Shown: positions 1 to 8,101, counted from the stretch's first letter. The stretch is 58,491 nucleotides of DNA from JAWWPY01 sp964412845 (GCA_964412845.1 CAYPQM010000015.1:1-58491); one strand, 5' to 3'. Notes: a model not told the origin generated them from the sequence alone. Program-made: numbers and translations.

Positions 1-2
1 CG

Positions 3-929
3 GGGGCTGGGGCGCTGGGTACGGGACCGTCGTTTTCTGGTGAGCATTCGGGGGCCGGTCGGCCAGGCGAGGACACTTACTCCAGTGTCGTGCGCGACCC
101 GCCGGAGCGGAATGTGGTGCTCGTCGCGGCCGCGGCCGGCCCGGCCGCCGGGCCCGCTGCTGCTGACGGCCCGGCCGAGGAAGCGGGCGGGACGGCCGAT
201 GATACTGGTGGGCCGGCCGGCCAGATCGCGCCGAGCACGCCCGGGCCGGCTAGCGCTCCTCCGCCGGGTGAGGTCCCCCGCGACAGTCAGCTGCGGGCAC
301 CGAGAAAAACCCTCATCCGCAGGTCCGCCACGGTCTTCGGGCTGGTCGTGGTGGTGATCGCGGGCATGTTCCTGCTCCCCGGCGCGGCCAAACTGGGCAC
401 CGGGCACCCCCGCCCGCAAGCCGTCGGCGGCCACCGCCAGAAGAGCGCTCCGCCGTCCGTCCGGGCCAGTCCGTCGGCGACCGCCCGGAGCACCCCGGCG
501 GCCTCGTCAGCGACGCCGCACCCCTCGCCGGCCCGGGCCGGGACGGCGACGCCGACCGCTGCGGCCAGGCCGTCCGCTTCGTCGGGACCCACGGGCCAGG
601 CCGCCTTCGGCGGGACCTGGAGTGGCATTGTCAGCCAGCCTGGCTGGACCGTGACTAGCTGGACGATCACGCTGGTCATCCCAGCGTCCGGTAAGAAGGG
701 CAGCTACAGTGCGCCGTCGCTGGGCTGCGCGGGCACCCTGTCCGTGAAGAGCTACACCGGCAGCGCCATGAGCGCGAGGGTGAACACGACCAGCACGGTG
801 AACTCAGGCTGCGTCAGCAAGGCCCGGCTGACCCTGGACTTGTCCGGCTCGGCTGAGATGAACATGACCTGGGTCCCCGTAGGCAAGGCCCACAAAACGC
901 CCGGCACGGCCACGCTGGCCCGCAGCTAG
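3..929 (+). CDS. C-terminal part of a single-pass membrane protein, 5' end outside the window
   Basis: The frame has no stop back to the window edge, so the true start lies upstream and the internal GTG at 90 is probably not the start. The visible part has a long Ala/Pro/Gly-rich stretch, a basic patch, one membrane helix encoded near 330-390, a Pro/Ser/Ala/Thr-rich linker and a compact C-terminal domain of about 100 residues with two cysteines (GCAGT, GCVSK) and many Ser/Thr. A disordered inner segment, one helix and a small outer beta-type domain is the layout seen at the end of many actinobacterial Ser/Thr protein kinases. That identity is inferred, because no kinase domain is inside the window. 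Confidence 0.6.
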   Translation, partial: GAGALGTGPSFSGEHSGAGRPGEDTYSSVVRDPPERNVVLVAAAAGPAAGPAAADGPAEEAGGTADDTGGPAGQIAPSTPGPASAPPPGEVPRDSQLRAPRKTLIRRSATVFGLVVVVIAGMFLLPGAAKLGTGHPRPQAVGGHRQKSAPPSVRASPSATARSTPAASSATPHPSPARAGTATPTAAARPSASSGPTGQAAFGGTWSGIVSQPGWTVTSWTITLVIPASGKKGSYSAPSLGCAGTLSVKSYTGSAMSARVNTTSTVNSGCVSKARLTLDLSGSAEMNMTWVPVGKAHKTPGTATLARS

Positions 930-973
930 CTCCGCGGGCTGGCGCGCCGAGGTCCGCCCCGGCTGCCGCTCTG

Positions 974-1044
974 TCACAGCAGGGCCCGGTCACAGCAGGG
1001 CCCGGTCACAGGGCCCGGTCACAGCAGGCCCGGTCACAACACCG
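974..1044. repeat. Short tandem repeat, TCACAGCAGGGCCCGG units
   Basis: Two exact 16-bp copies (974-989, 990-1005) are followed by a 13-bp and a 15-bp shortened copy, then two diverged TCACAACACCG copies separated by CACTG. The array lies between the membrane-protein stop and the AhpD-like gene. It looks like slippage-generated spacer DNA; no function is visible. Confidence 0.8.
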
Positions 1045-1113
1045 CACTGTCACAACACCGTGATGGGCGGTGTCAGACAGGTGACATCAAACGTCGCCTG
1101 TCAGGAGCACATC

Positions 1114-1569
1114 ATGGACGCACGCATGCCCAATCCCCTTGCTACAGTGCCGGGCGCTCTGGACGCCCTGCTGGCCTTCGCCGCCGCCGCCGGGGCGAGC
1201 GGCTTGGCGCAATCCACCATCGACCTCGTCCACCTGCGAGCGAGCCAGATCAACGGCTGCAGTGTGTGCGTGCAGATGCACGCGGCCGAGATGAGGAAGA
1301 GCGGCCAAAGCGACGACCGGATCTTCGCGGTCGCCGCGTGGCGCGATGCCCCGTACTTCACTGCGGAGGAAAGGGCAGCCCTCGCGCTCACCGAGCATGC
1401 GACGCGCCTCGCCGACCGGCCGGACCCGGTTCCGGGCGAGGTGTTCGACGCGGCAGCCAAGCAGTTCAGCGAGCCGCAGCTGGCGAGCCTGGTGCTGCAC
1501 ATCGCCCTCATCAACGCGTTCAACCGGATCAACGCTGCGACCGGCCAGGTCGCTGGGGCATGGAGCTGA
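1114..1569 (+). CDS. AhpD-like / carboxymuconolactone decarboxylase family protein
   Basis: A 151-residue single-domain protein of the alkylhydroperoxidase AhpD-like fold. The CxxCxxxH motif (CSVCVQMH) is intact, so thiol-based peroxidase or disulfide chemistry is likely; the physiological partner is unknown. The ATG at 1114 is chosen over the upstream in-frame ATGs because AGGAG lies about 7 nt before it and homologues start with a short run before the helical core. It ends 12 nt before a strong bidirectional terminator shared with the convergent binding-protein gene. It stands alone and shows no operon link to the IclR cluster. Confidence 0.85.
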   Translation: MDARMPNPLATVPGALDALLAFAAAAGASGLAQSTIDLVHLRASQINGCSVCVQMHAAEMRKSGQSDDRIFAVAAWRDAPYFTAEERAALALTEHATRLADRPDPVPGEVFDAAAKQFSEPQLASLVLHIALINAFNRINAATGQVAGAWS

Positions 1570-1580
1570 CCGATGACTGA

Positions 1581-1620
1581 GCCGGGCGGCCGGGGAATTC
1601 TCGTTCCCCGGCCGCCCGGC
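1581..1620. terminator. Bidirectional hairpin terminator
   Basis: A perfect 17-bp stem (1581-1597 with 1604-1620) and a 6-nt loop TTCTCG sit between two convergent stop codons. There is no U-tract, as is common in high-GC actinomycetes. Confidence 0.8.
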
Positions 1621-1634
1621 CTCGGTAGAAAGCG

Positions 1635-2858
1635 TCAGCCGGTCGGCAGTGGGAATATCACCTTCGCGGTGGCGCGATTCAGCGGCGCGACAATGACGTT
1701 CTTACCGTTCTGCCACTGCTCCTCGACCATTGGCAGGGTGGACGTGTGGTCGGCGCCGAAGTGGATATGCCCGACCACGTAGGTGGCGTTGGTCTTCCCG
1801 ATCTGGGCGTTGACCTTGGCCTTGTCGAGTGTGCCGGCCCGCGTTATGGCATCGAGCAGGACCTGGGCCGCAGCATCGGTGTCCGCGATGTGCTGCGAGA
1901 ACGTCTGGTGCGTCTGCGACTCGAACTCCTGGCGGATCTGCTGCGCCCCGGGGTAGGGGAATGAGGGATCCCAGTAGCCGCCGACCATCACGCCGTTCGC
2001 GAGCTTGCCGAGCGCGGTGGCGAACTGCAGCGGCTCACCGCCTTCTTCGATGACGAGGATCTTCGGGCTGTACCCGACCGAGACCATCTGCTTGCGCAGC
2101 GCGATCGCCGCGGGTGGCGGCAGGACGACCAGGAGCATGTCGGCGCCGGAGGCCTTCGCGGACTGCAGCGCGGAGGTGAACTGTGACGTGTCGGGTGGGA
2201 CGGCCAGGTTATAGGAGACCTTCCAGCCGTGCTTCTTCGCCCAGGCCGGCCATTCCTGGCCGCCCATGATGCTCTCGTTCTTGCCGTTGGAGTGGATGAC
2301 CGCGACTTTGCTGTCGGTCTTTGACTTCAGGCCGAGTTCGTCGGCGGTGTTGAACGGGGTCTCGGTGAGCTGCTCTGAGTTGAAGAACAGGTCCCAGGCC
2401 CACGTCCACTTCGCGGTGGTGCCGAAGGTGTTGGTGGCGGCGCACGGGGTCACCATGGGCACGCCGGCCCGGTTCGCGATGAGCGCTCCTGGCTCGACCA
2501 GGGAGTCGGTGCAGGAGCCGAGCAGCGCATCGACGTGATCCTGGGTGATGAGCTGCTGCACGTTGTTCACGGTCGTGTTCGGGTTGGTCTGGTCATCGAG
2601 GATGATCAGCTTGACTTTGCGCTTGACGCCGTCGATCTTGATGCCGCCGGCCGTGTTCACGCCGTTGACGGCGTGCTGGTAGCCCCACTTCTCGAAATAG
2701 CCGAAACCGGCGAGCGGGCCGGTGAGGGGGATCGAGGCACCGATCACGATCGGGCCCGAGGCGGCGGCAGAGGAACCCCCGCTGCTGCCGCACGCGGTGA
2801 GCGCGCCGGCGAGGGCGAGCCCCACCGCCGCGCTGACGGTTCGGCTTATGACTTTCAT
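1635..2858 (-). CDS. ABC transporter substrate-binding lipoprotein, branched-chain amino acid (HAAT) type
   Basis: A 407-residue periplasmic-binding protein of the LivJ-like type 1 fold. The N-terminus is a lipoprotein signal ending in a lipobox (ALTAC) followed by a Gly/Ser linker, so it should be lipid-anchored outside the membrane. The mature part starts with the family's typical VIGASIPLTGPLAGFG pattern. No permease or ATPase gene is nearby, so it must share a transporter encoded elsewhere or act as a sensor. It is divergent from the SDR-BKACE operon and shares its operator region, so the ligand is probably the compound that operon breaks down, perhaps a carboxylic acid or amino-acid-like molecule. 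The ligand itself is not known. Confidence 0.9.
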   Translation of the reverse strand: MKVISRTVSAAVGLALAGALTACGSSGGSSAAASGPIVIGASIPLTGPLAGFGYFEKWGYQHAVNGVNTAGGIKIDGVKRKVKLIILDDQTNPNTTVNNVQQLITQDHVDALLGSCTDSLVEPGALIANRAGVPMVTPCAATNTFGTTAKWTWAWDLFFNSEQLTETPFNTADELGLKSKTDSKVAVIHSNGKNESIMGGQEWPAWAKKHGWKVSYNLAVPPDTSQFTSALQSAKASGADMLLVVLPPPAAIALRKQMVSVGYSPKILVIEEGGEPLQFATALGKLANGVMVGGYWDPSFPYPGAQQIRQEFESQTHQTFSQHIADTDAAAQVLLDAITRAGTLDKAKVNAQIGKTNATYVVGHIHFGADHTSTLPMVEEQWQNGKNVIVAPLNRATAKVIFPLPTG

Positions 2859-2932
2859 CTGAACTGCACCTCCGGGTGCCTTGGCGACGATGCCCGCCCT
2901 CGCTTGTAGGGTGCCCGCGATACGGTTTTGTT

Positions 2933-2949
2933 ATCCCATCTGATGGGAT
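2933..2949. promoter_or_regulatory. Palindromic operator ATCCCATC-T-GATGGGAT (IclR-type candidate)
   Basis: A perfect 8+1+8 palindrome. It begins 5 nt downstream of the -10 box of the minus-strand binding-protein promoter, so it covers the transcription start. Viewed as 6-5-6 (ATCCCA-N5-TGGGAT) it has the same architecture as the operators of the second IclR cluster in this window. The IclR gene at 7249 is the obvious candidate regulator. Confidence 0.6.
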
Positions 2950-2954
2950 GCTGG

Positions 2955-2984
2955 AATCTACCCCTCCGTGAACGTCCAGGTCAA
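2955..2984 (-). promoter_or_regulatory. Promoter of the substrate-binding protein gene
   Basis: Read on the minus strand: -35 TTGACC (2984-2979), 18-bp spacer, -10 TAGATT (2960-2955). The operator at 2933-2949 follows directly, placing the start point inside the palindrome, an arrangement that suits repression. Confidence 0.55.
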
Positions 2985-3144
2985 GGATTCTTCCGCTGGA
3001 TCGGTCCCTGACCTGGTGAGAGCAGGCGACACGCGACGGCCGGGCGAGCCGGGAGTGGTCCGGACGACTCCCTCCCGCGGGTCGTCCGGTCACCTGGCTG
3101 TCCACGTCGCGGGCACTTTGTTCCACCGATGCGATACCCAGGCC

Positions 3145-3189
3145 TTGACTTCTCCCACCATACGGGTTGAACATTCCGAGATATGGGAT
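3145..3189 (+). promoter_or_regulatory. Promoter of the SDR-BKACE operon with degenerate operator, probably leaderless
   Basis: -35 TTGACT (3145-3150), 18-bp spacer, -10 GAACAT (3169-3174). The expected start point is at or within a couple of bases of the ATG at 3183, and no ribosome binding site precedes that ATG, so the transcript is probably leaderless. A half-matching 17-bp site ATTCCG-N5-TGGGAT (3173-3189) lies across the start codon; its right half is identical to the palindrome at 2933. A weaker look-alike is at 3152-3168. Confidence 0.45.
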
Positions 3190-4007
3190 TCGATCCGAGA
3201 CCGACGACTGCCCAGCCCGGACCGGACGCGGGACCGCTCTCCCGGTTCAGCCTGGCCGGCAAGTCCGTGCTGATCACCGGCGCCACCGGCGCACTCGGCA
3301 GCGCGGCCGCCCGGGCACTGAGCCAGGCCGGCGTGGCGCTGACCCTGGCGGGCGGCAGCGCGCTTCCGCTCGCCGACGTGGCCGCCGTGCTGGACAGCGA
3401 CAACGTCGTGACGGTGGCTCGGCGGCCGGAGACCCCCGGTGATGCGGCGGCCTTGGTCCAGGCGGCGGTGGACCGGCACGGCCGCCTGGACGGCGTCCTG
3501 GTCGCCTCGGGCATGAACCATGTCGCGCCGATCACGGCGATGACCGTCGAGGACTTCGAGCGCGTGCAGGACGCGAACGTGCGCGGCTCGTGGCTGGTCT
3601 GCCAGGCGGCCGGCCGGCAGCTCATCGAGCAGGGCACCGGCGGCAGCGTGGTCCTGGTCTCCTCGACGCGGGGCAGGCTGGGCCATCCGGCCGGCTACAG
3701 CGCGTACTGCCCGTCCAAAGCCGCGGTGGACTTGCTGGCGAAATCGCTGGCCGCCGAGTGGGGCCCGGCGCAGATCCGGGTCAACGCGATTGCCCCGACG
3801 GTCTTCCGCTCGGGCCTGACCGCCTGGATGTACGCGGATGACGACAAGGGCCGGGCCACCCGGGAGGCGATGCTCGCCCGCATCCCGCTGGGCCGGCTCG
3901 CGGAGCCCGACGACCTGGTCGGTGCGCTTGTCTTCCTGCTCAGCGACGCCTCGGCGTTCCTGACCGGTCAGGTCCTCTACCTGGACGGCGGGTACACCGC
4001 GTGCTGA
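3183..4007 (+). CDS. SDR family NAD(P)-dependent oxidoreductase
   Basis: A 274-residue classical short-chain dehydrogenase. It shows the cofactor glycine motif TGATGALG (residues 32-39), the active-site Ser161 (VLVSS), the YxxxK pair Tyr175/Lys179, and the usual C-terminal end LTGQVLYLDGGY. It begins with about 24 extra residues before the Rossmann strand. It is the first gene of the operon, and its stop overlaps the next gene's GTG by 7 nt, so the two are translationally coupled. With a 3-hydroxyacyl-CoA-type dehydrogenase and a beta-keto acid cleavage enzyme downstream, a role in oxidising a hydroxy group on the substrate is likely. The exact substrate is unknown. Confidence 0.9.
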   Translation: MGFDPRPTTAQPGPDAGPLSRFSLAGKSVLITGATGALGSAAARALSQAGVALTLAGGSALPLADVAAVLDSDNVVTVARRPETPGDAAALVQAAVDRHGRLDGVLVASGMNHVAPITAMTVEDFERVQDANVRGSWLVCQAAGRQLIEQGTGGSVVLVSSTRGRLGHPAGYSAYCPSKAAVDLLAKSLAAEWGPAQIRVNAIAPTVFRSGLTAWMYADDDKGRATREAMLARIPLGRLAEPDDLVGALVFLLSDASAFLTGQVLYLDGGYTAC

Positions 4008-5038
4008 ACGCAGAGCGGGCCCGGCCGGGCGCCGGCCACGGGTTCGAGCGCGCGGCGGTCGTCGGCGCTGGGCTGATGGGCCGGGGCATCGCCGGGGTTC
4101 TCGCGGCTGGCGGGCTGGACGTCGTTCTCTATGACGTGCACGCCCACGTGCTGGCCGACGCCCTAGAGTCCATCCGGATCAGCCCGGCCGCGACTGCGGG
4201 GACCAGGACCGGCGGTCGCGCAACTGACGGCGGCGCAGGTGATGGTGCCGGGGCTGGCGGTCATGGCCAGGTCACTGGGTCGGCTGATCTGGCCGCGGCG
4301 GTCAGCGGCGCGGATCTCATCGTGGAAGCGGTGATTGAAGATCTCGCGGTGAAGCGGGAGGTTTTCGCCCAGGTATCCGCGGCGGCGCCGGCCGCGGTAC
4401 TGGCGACGAACACGTCCGTGCTCCCCGTCTCCGCGATCGCGGAGACGGCCCACCGCCCGGAGCGGGTCATCGGAACGCACTGGTGGAACCCGCCGGATCT
4501 CATCCCCGTGGTCGAGGTGATACCCGGGCCGCTGACGTCGGCTGGGACGGCTGACCGGGTGATGACGCTCCTGGCCGGCCTGGGCAAGACGCCAGTCCTG
4601 CTGCGCCGCGATGGGCCTGGCTTCATCGGCAACCGGCTGCAGCACGCGCTCTGGCGCGAGGCCATAGCCCTGGTCGCGGACGGGATCAGCGATGCGGAGA
4701 CGGTCGATCTGGTCGCCCGGAACACCATCGGGCTCCGGCTGGCGCGGATGGGTCCACTGGAGAACGCGGACTACGTCGGGCTGGACCTCACCATCGCGAT
4801 CCACGACACGGTGCTCCCGGCCCTCAGCCGCGACCGCGAGCCGAGTCCGCTGCTTGGTGAACTGGTGCGACGCGGCGATCTTGGGGCCAAGACCGGCCGC
4901 GGCTTCCTGGACTGGGGCGACGGCGAGCGACAGGCGGCGGCCCGCGAACTCGCCGCCCACGTGGCGGGACAGGTGCCGAGCGGATCAACCCGGTGCCGCG
5001 ACCCGTTCGGCAGCAGGCAGCCGAGCAGCCACCAGTGA
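4001..5038 (+). CDS. 3-hydroxyacyl-CoA dehydrogenase family protein (carnitine-dehydrogenase-like)
   Basis: 345 residues with an N-terminal NAD-binding Rossmann fold (GAGLMG, residues 22-27) and the family's all-alpha C-terminal domain. The active-site region GTHWWNPPDLIPVVEV is intact; carnitine dehydrogenase-like members and hydroxybutyryl-CoA dehydrogenases share this form. A Gly/Thr-rich insertion (about residues 63-95) interrupts the Rossmann part and is probably a disordered loop. The start is the GTG that overlaps the SDR stop. Beside a BKACE gene, the simplest role is oxidation of a 3-hydroxy acid to a beta-keto acid, as in bacterial carnitine breakdown. No betainyl-CoA thioesterase is nearby, so carnitine itself is not supported. 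Confidence 0.85.
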   Translation: MLNAERARPGAGHGFERAAVVGAGLMGRGIAGVLAAGGLDVVLYDVHAHVLADALESIRISPAATAGTRTGGRATDGGAGDGAGAGGHGQVTGSADLAAAVSGADLIVEAVIEDLAVKREVFAQVSAAAPAAVLATNTSVLPVSAIAETAHRPERVIGTHWWNPPDLIPVVEVIPGPLTSAGTADRVMTLLAGLGKTPVLLRRDGPGFIGNRLQHALWREAIALVADGISDAETVDLVARNTIGLRLARMGPLENADYVGLDLTIAIHDTVLPALSRDREPSPLLGELVRRGDLGAKTGRGFLDWGDGERQAAARELAAHVAGQVPSGSTRCRDPFGSRQPSSHQ

Positions 5039-5097
5039 CCAGGCCCAGTGACCAGGCCCCAGTGACCAGGCCCAGTGACCAGGCCCAGTAACCAGAG
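5032..5097. repeat. Tandem repeat CCAGTGACCAGGC
   Basis: About five copies of a 13-14 bp unit start at the last codons of the dehydrogenase gene (its TGA stop lies in the first copy) and fill half of the 110-nt spacer before the cyclase gene. The last copy has drifted (CCAGTAACCAGAG). Confidence 0.85.
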
Positions 5098-5148
5098 CCA
5101 GCCGACCAGCAGCCAACCGGGCAGCGGGCAACAGAGAGGAACGCCGTC

Positions 5149-5979
5149 ATGACCTTCCAGTGGCCGAGCAGTCCCAAAGAGGCGGGGCTGGAGTTCTATG
5201 ACCTATCCCATCCCTGGGGACACGGGATCCCGGCGTGGCCCTACTTCGAGGATGTCAAAATCGAGCGGCTGCACGGCATGGCCAAGAGCCGCGTGCTGAC
5301 CCAGAAGATCACGACGGTCATGCACTCCGGAACGCACATTGATGCGCCGGGCCACGTCATCGAGGGCACACCCCTGCTGCACGAGATCCCGCTCAGCGCC
5401 TTCTTCGGCACCGGCGTCGTCGTCTCGATCCCGAAGCAGAAATGGGAGGTCGTCACCCCGGATGACCTGGAGGCGGCCCGGCCGGAGATCCGGCCCGGTG
5501 ACATCGTGATCGTCAACACCGGCTGGCACCATCACTACAGCGACAGCGCCCAGTACTACGCCTACTCACCCGGCTTCTACAAGGAAGCGGGGGAGTGGTT
5601 CGCCGCTAAGGGGGTCAAGGCGGTGGGCACCGACACGCAGGCGCTCGACCACCCGCTGGCCACCGCCATCGGCCCGCACGGACCGGCCGAGCAGCAAGGC
5701 GGCCTGCTGCCGTGGGCGGTCGCAGAATACGAAGCGGAAACGGGCCGGAAGGTCCGCGAGGACTTCGCCGAGTGGGAACCCTGCCATCGCGCCATCCTGT
5801 CGCGGGGCATTTACGGATTCGAGAACGTCGGTGGCGATCTGGACGCCGTCTCCGGCAAGCGGGTGACGTTCGCAGCTTTCCCGTGGCGGTGGGTGGGCGG
5901 CGACGGCTGCATTGTCCGGCTGGTGGCGATGGTCGATCCAGCGGGCACCTACCGCATCGAGACCGGCGAGGCGGGCTGA
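5149..5979 (+). CDS. Cyclase family protein (kynurenine formamidase-like metal hydrolase)
   Basis: A 276-residue member of the putative cyclase family (Pfam cyclase, PF04199). It has the metal-binding signature HSGTHIDAPGH (an HxGTHxDxPxH motif) and further histidines in a WHHHY segment. Members hydrolyse amide, ester or lactone-type bonds in small carboxylic compounds, for example N-formylkynurenine or isatin. An AGAGAGGA ribosome binding site precedes the ATG. The cupin gene follows after one nucleotide. In this operon it probably hydrolyses the imported compound or a ring-opened intermediate; the substrate cannot be named. Confidence 0.85.
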   Translation: MTFQWPSSPKEAGLEFYDLSHPWGHGIPAWPYFEDVKIERLHGMAKSRVLTQKITTVMHSGTHIDAPGHVIEGTPLLHEIPLSAFFGTGVVVSIPKQKWEVVTPDDLEAARPEIRPGDIVIVNTGWHHHYSDSAQYYAYSPGFYKEAGEWFAAKGVKAVGTDTQALDHPLATAIGPHGPAEQQGGLLPWAVAEYEAETGRKVREDFAEWEPCHRAILSRGIYGFENVGGDLDAVSGKRVTFAAFPWRWVGGDGCIVRLVAMVDPAGTYRIETGEAG

Positions 5980-5980
5980 G

Positions 5981-6400
5981 ATGCGGGTGACCAGGCACGC
6001 GGAGGCCCCGGCTTACGTCGCTGCGGCGCATCACGGAGTGGCGACGCTCCGGCTGCAAGGGCACGAGGCCGGGCCGACCGAGCGTTTCTGGGTCGGCTTG
6101 TCCTACTATCTCCCCGGCGGCGGCGCGGACGAGACTCCCACCGGGGAAGAGACCGTGTATGTCGTCCTGGACGGGGAACTTGCGGTCCAGGCTGACGGCC
6201 GGGAGGAGGTCCTCGGGCCGCACGATTCCGTGCACTTGCCCCAGGGCACCACCCGCCGGGTGGACAACAGGTCAGCGAGCCCGGCGACGCTGCTCGTGAT
6301 CATCGGGAACCCGCGGCAGGCGGCCGCCCAGTCCGAGCCCGCCCAGTCTGAGCCCGCCCAGCCCGAGCCCGCCCAGTCCGCGCCGGACACCGCGAGATGA
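5981..6400 (+). CDS. Cupin domain protein
   Basis: 139 residues with one conserved beta-barrel cupin domain (about residues 20-112). The second cupin motif is visible (PHDSVHLPQGTTRRVDN). The first motif is atypical: it has Glu residues (GEETVYVVLDGE) but lacks the usual histidine pair, so metal binding is uncertain. The start is the ATG one base after the cyclase stop. The tail is a repetitive Ala-Gln-Ser/Pro-Glu-Pro run made by a short DNA repeat at about 6329-6385. The stop overlaps the BKACE ATG (ATGA). It may be a sugar- or acid-binding isomerase or a small-molecule sensor of the pathway. Confidence 0.75.
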   Translation: MRVTRHAEAPAYVAAAHHGVATLRLQGHEAGPTERFWVGLSYYLPGGGADETPTGEETVYVVLDGELAVQADGREEVLGPHDSVHLPQGTTRRVDNRSASPATLLVIIGNPRQAAAQSEPAQSEPAQPEPAQSAPDTAR

Positions 6401-7215
6401 GCGCGGTCATCACCGTCGCCACGACGGGCCCGATCGCCACCAAGGCCGATAATGCGGCGCTGCCCACGACACCGGATGAGATCGCCGCCGAGGTCGATGC
6501 CGCCTACCAGGCCGGCGCCGCGGTCGCGCACATCCACCTGCGCGACGAGGCCGGGCGGCCCACGGCTGACCTGGCCATCGCCCGCCGGGTCATGGATCTC
6601 ATCGCCGGGCGGTGCCCGATCCTGGTGCAGATGTCCACTGGAGTGGGCCTCGGCGTGCCGTTCGAGGAACGTGAACAGCTCGTCGAACTGCGGCCGCGGA
6701 TGGCCACACTGAACCCGTGCAGCATGACCTTCGGCGACGGTGAGTTCCGCAATCCGCCGGCCGGCGTGCGCCGGCTGGCGGCCCGGATGCGTGACCTGGA
6801 CGTCAAGCCGGAGCTTGAGATTTACGACACGGGCCACCTCGAGGTCTGCCTCCGGCTGCGCGAGGAGGGCCTGCTTGACGAGCCGCTCCAATTCAGCATC
6901 GTGCTGGGCGTCCGCGGCGGCATGGCAGCCACTCCAGAGAACCTGCTGACCATGGTCGGCAGGCTGCCAGCCGGGGCGATCTGGCAGGTCATCGCCATCG
7001 GCCGGGCCAACCTCCAGCTCACCGCGATGGGGCTGGCGCTCGGCGGGAACGCGCGCGCGGGCATGGAAGACACCCTGTACCTGCGCAAGGGTGAGCTGGT
7101 GCCGGGGAACCGCCCGCTGGTCGAGCGGGCCGTCCGGCTGGCGGGTGACCTTGACCGGCCGGTGGCCTCGGTCGCCGAGGCGGAGGCGTTGCTCGCCTTG
7201 CCCGCTGCCTCATGA
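6397..7215 (+). CDS. BKACE family beta-keto acid cleavage enzyme (DUF849)
   Basis: A 272-residue TIM-barrel protein of the 3-keto-5-aminohexanoate cleavage enzyme family. The metal-site motif HIHLRD is present near residue 46, as are the family's NPCSMTFGD segment and the late GGNARAGMEDTLYL segment. Characterised members condense a beta-keto acid with acetyl-CoA and release acetoacetate plus a new CoA thioester. Substrate specificity differs between subgroups and is read from genome context. Here the two upstream dehydrogenases can make the beta-keto acid. It starts at the ATG overlapping the cupin stop, so the operon is tightly coupled. Which beta-keto acid is used is open. Confidence 0.9.
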   Translation: MSAVITVATTGPIATKADNAALPTTPDEIAAEVDAAYQAGAAVAHIHLRDEAGRPTADLAIARRVMDLIAGRCPILVQMSTGVGLGVPFEEREQLVELRPRMATLNPCSMTFGDGEFRNPPAGVRRLAARMRDLDVKPELEIYDTGHLEVCLRLREEGLLDEPLQFSIVLGVRGGMAATPENLLTMVGRLPAGAIWQVIAIGRANLQLTAMGLALGGNARAGMEDTLYLRKGELVPGNRPLVERAVRLAGDLDRPVASVAEAEALLALPAAS

Positions 7216-7248
7216 CATCATGACGCCGCAGGAGGTCGAGAAACCGCG

Positions 7249-8052
7249 ATGGAGAGGTCAACGGAGGATTCGGGCGCGACCGGCATCCAGGTGATCGCCC
7301 GGTCGGCCGACATCTTGCGAGCCTTGCGGTCAGCTCCCGGCGGGCTCTCCCAAGCGGAAGTCGGGGAACGGGTCGGCCTGGCCCGGTCGACGATCCACCG
7401 GCTGCTGAACGCCCTCGAGAACGAGGGCCTGGTCGAGTGCGACGGACCCCGCGGCCGCTACCGGCTCGGGCCAGAGATCGGCCGGATGGCGGATACCGCC
7501 CGGCGGGGGCTGCTCTCCAGCATTCACCCCTTGCTGGAGGAACTTTCCCAGGAGGTCAACGAGACCGTCGACCTGTCGGTCCTCGACCGGAGCCAGGCGA
7601 CCTTCGTCGACCAGGTGGTGGCACCGCACCGGCTGCGGGCCGTCAGCTCGGTCGGGGAGTCTTTCCTGCTGCACTGCACCGCCAACGGAAAGGCATTCCT
7701 GGCCTGGATGTCGCCGCAGGATCTGGCCCGGGCGACATCCGGGACCCTGGCCCGGCTCACCGCGCACACCATCACCGACCCGGCCGCGCTGCACCAGGAA
7801 CTGCAGCGGGTACGGGCGGAGGGGATCGCGTATGACCGCGAGGAGCACACCGAGGGCATCTGCGCGGTGGGCACGATCATCCGCGGGCTGGTCGGAGTGC
7901 CCGTGGCGGTGAGCATCCCGCTGCCATCCCAGCGCTTCTACGGGCGCGAGGCTTTCCTCAGGGATGCGCTGCTGCGCTGGGCCGAACGGGTGGAGCGCGA
8001 ACTCGCTGAGGCAGGCGAGCAGGGGGCCCGGCCGTCTCGCCGGGTCCGGTGA
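7249..8052 (+). CDS. IclR family transcriptional regulator
   Basis: 267 residues. An N-terminal winged helix-turn-helix (about residues 10-70, with LSQAEVGERVGLARSTIHRLL) is followed by the IclR effector-binding domain with its typical LHCTANGKAFLAWM segment. A strong CAGGAGG site lies upstream of the ATG. It is the last gene of the operon, 33 nt after BKACE. IclR proteins bind short palindromes as dimers or dimers of dimers. The perfect palindrome at 2933-2949 and the half-matching site at 3173-3189 in the shared divergent promoter are its likely targets. The effector is probably the substrate or an intermediate of this pathway. Confidence 0.92.
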   Translation: MERSTEDSGATGIQVIARSADILRALRSAPGGLSQAEVGERVGLARSTIHRLLNALENEGLVECDGPRGRYRLGPEIGRMADTARRGLLSSIHPLLEELSQEVNETVDLSVLDRSQATFVDQVVAPHRLRAVSSVGESFLLHCTANGKAFLAWMSPQDLARATSGTLARLTAHTITDPAALHQELQRVRAEGIAYDREEHTEGICAVGTIIRGLVGVPVAVSIPLPSQRFYGREAFLRDALLRWAERVERELAEAGEQGARPSRRVR

Positions 8053-8101
8053 AGCCAGGCCCGCGGAGACCTTCGGCTGCCCGGGTCCTTAGGCTGCTCG
8101 G

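Noticed and set aside
974..1044. CRISPR-like array
   Set aside because: Units are directly adjacent with no spacers and vary in length; this is simple slippage repeat DNA.
4001..7215. Assignment of the BKACE operon to carnitine degradation
   Set aside because: The dehydrogenase is carnitine-dehydrogenase-like, but no betainyl-CoA thioesterase, glycine-betaine genes or betaine transporter are present.
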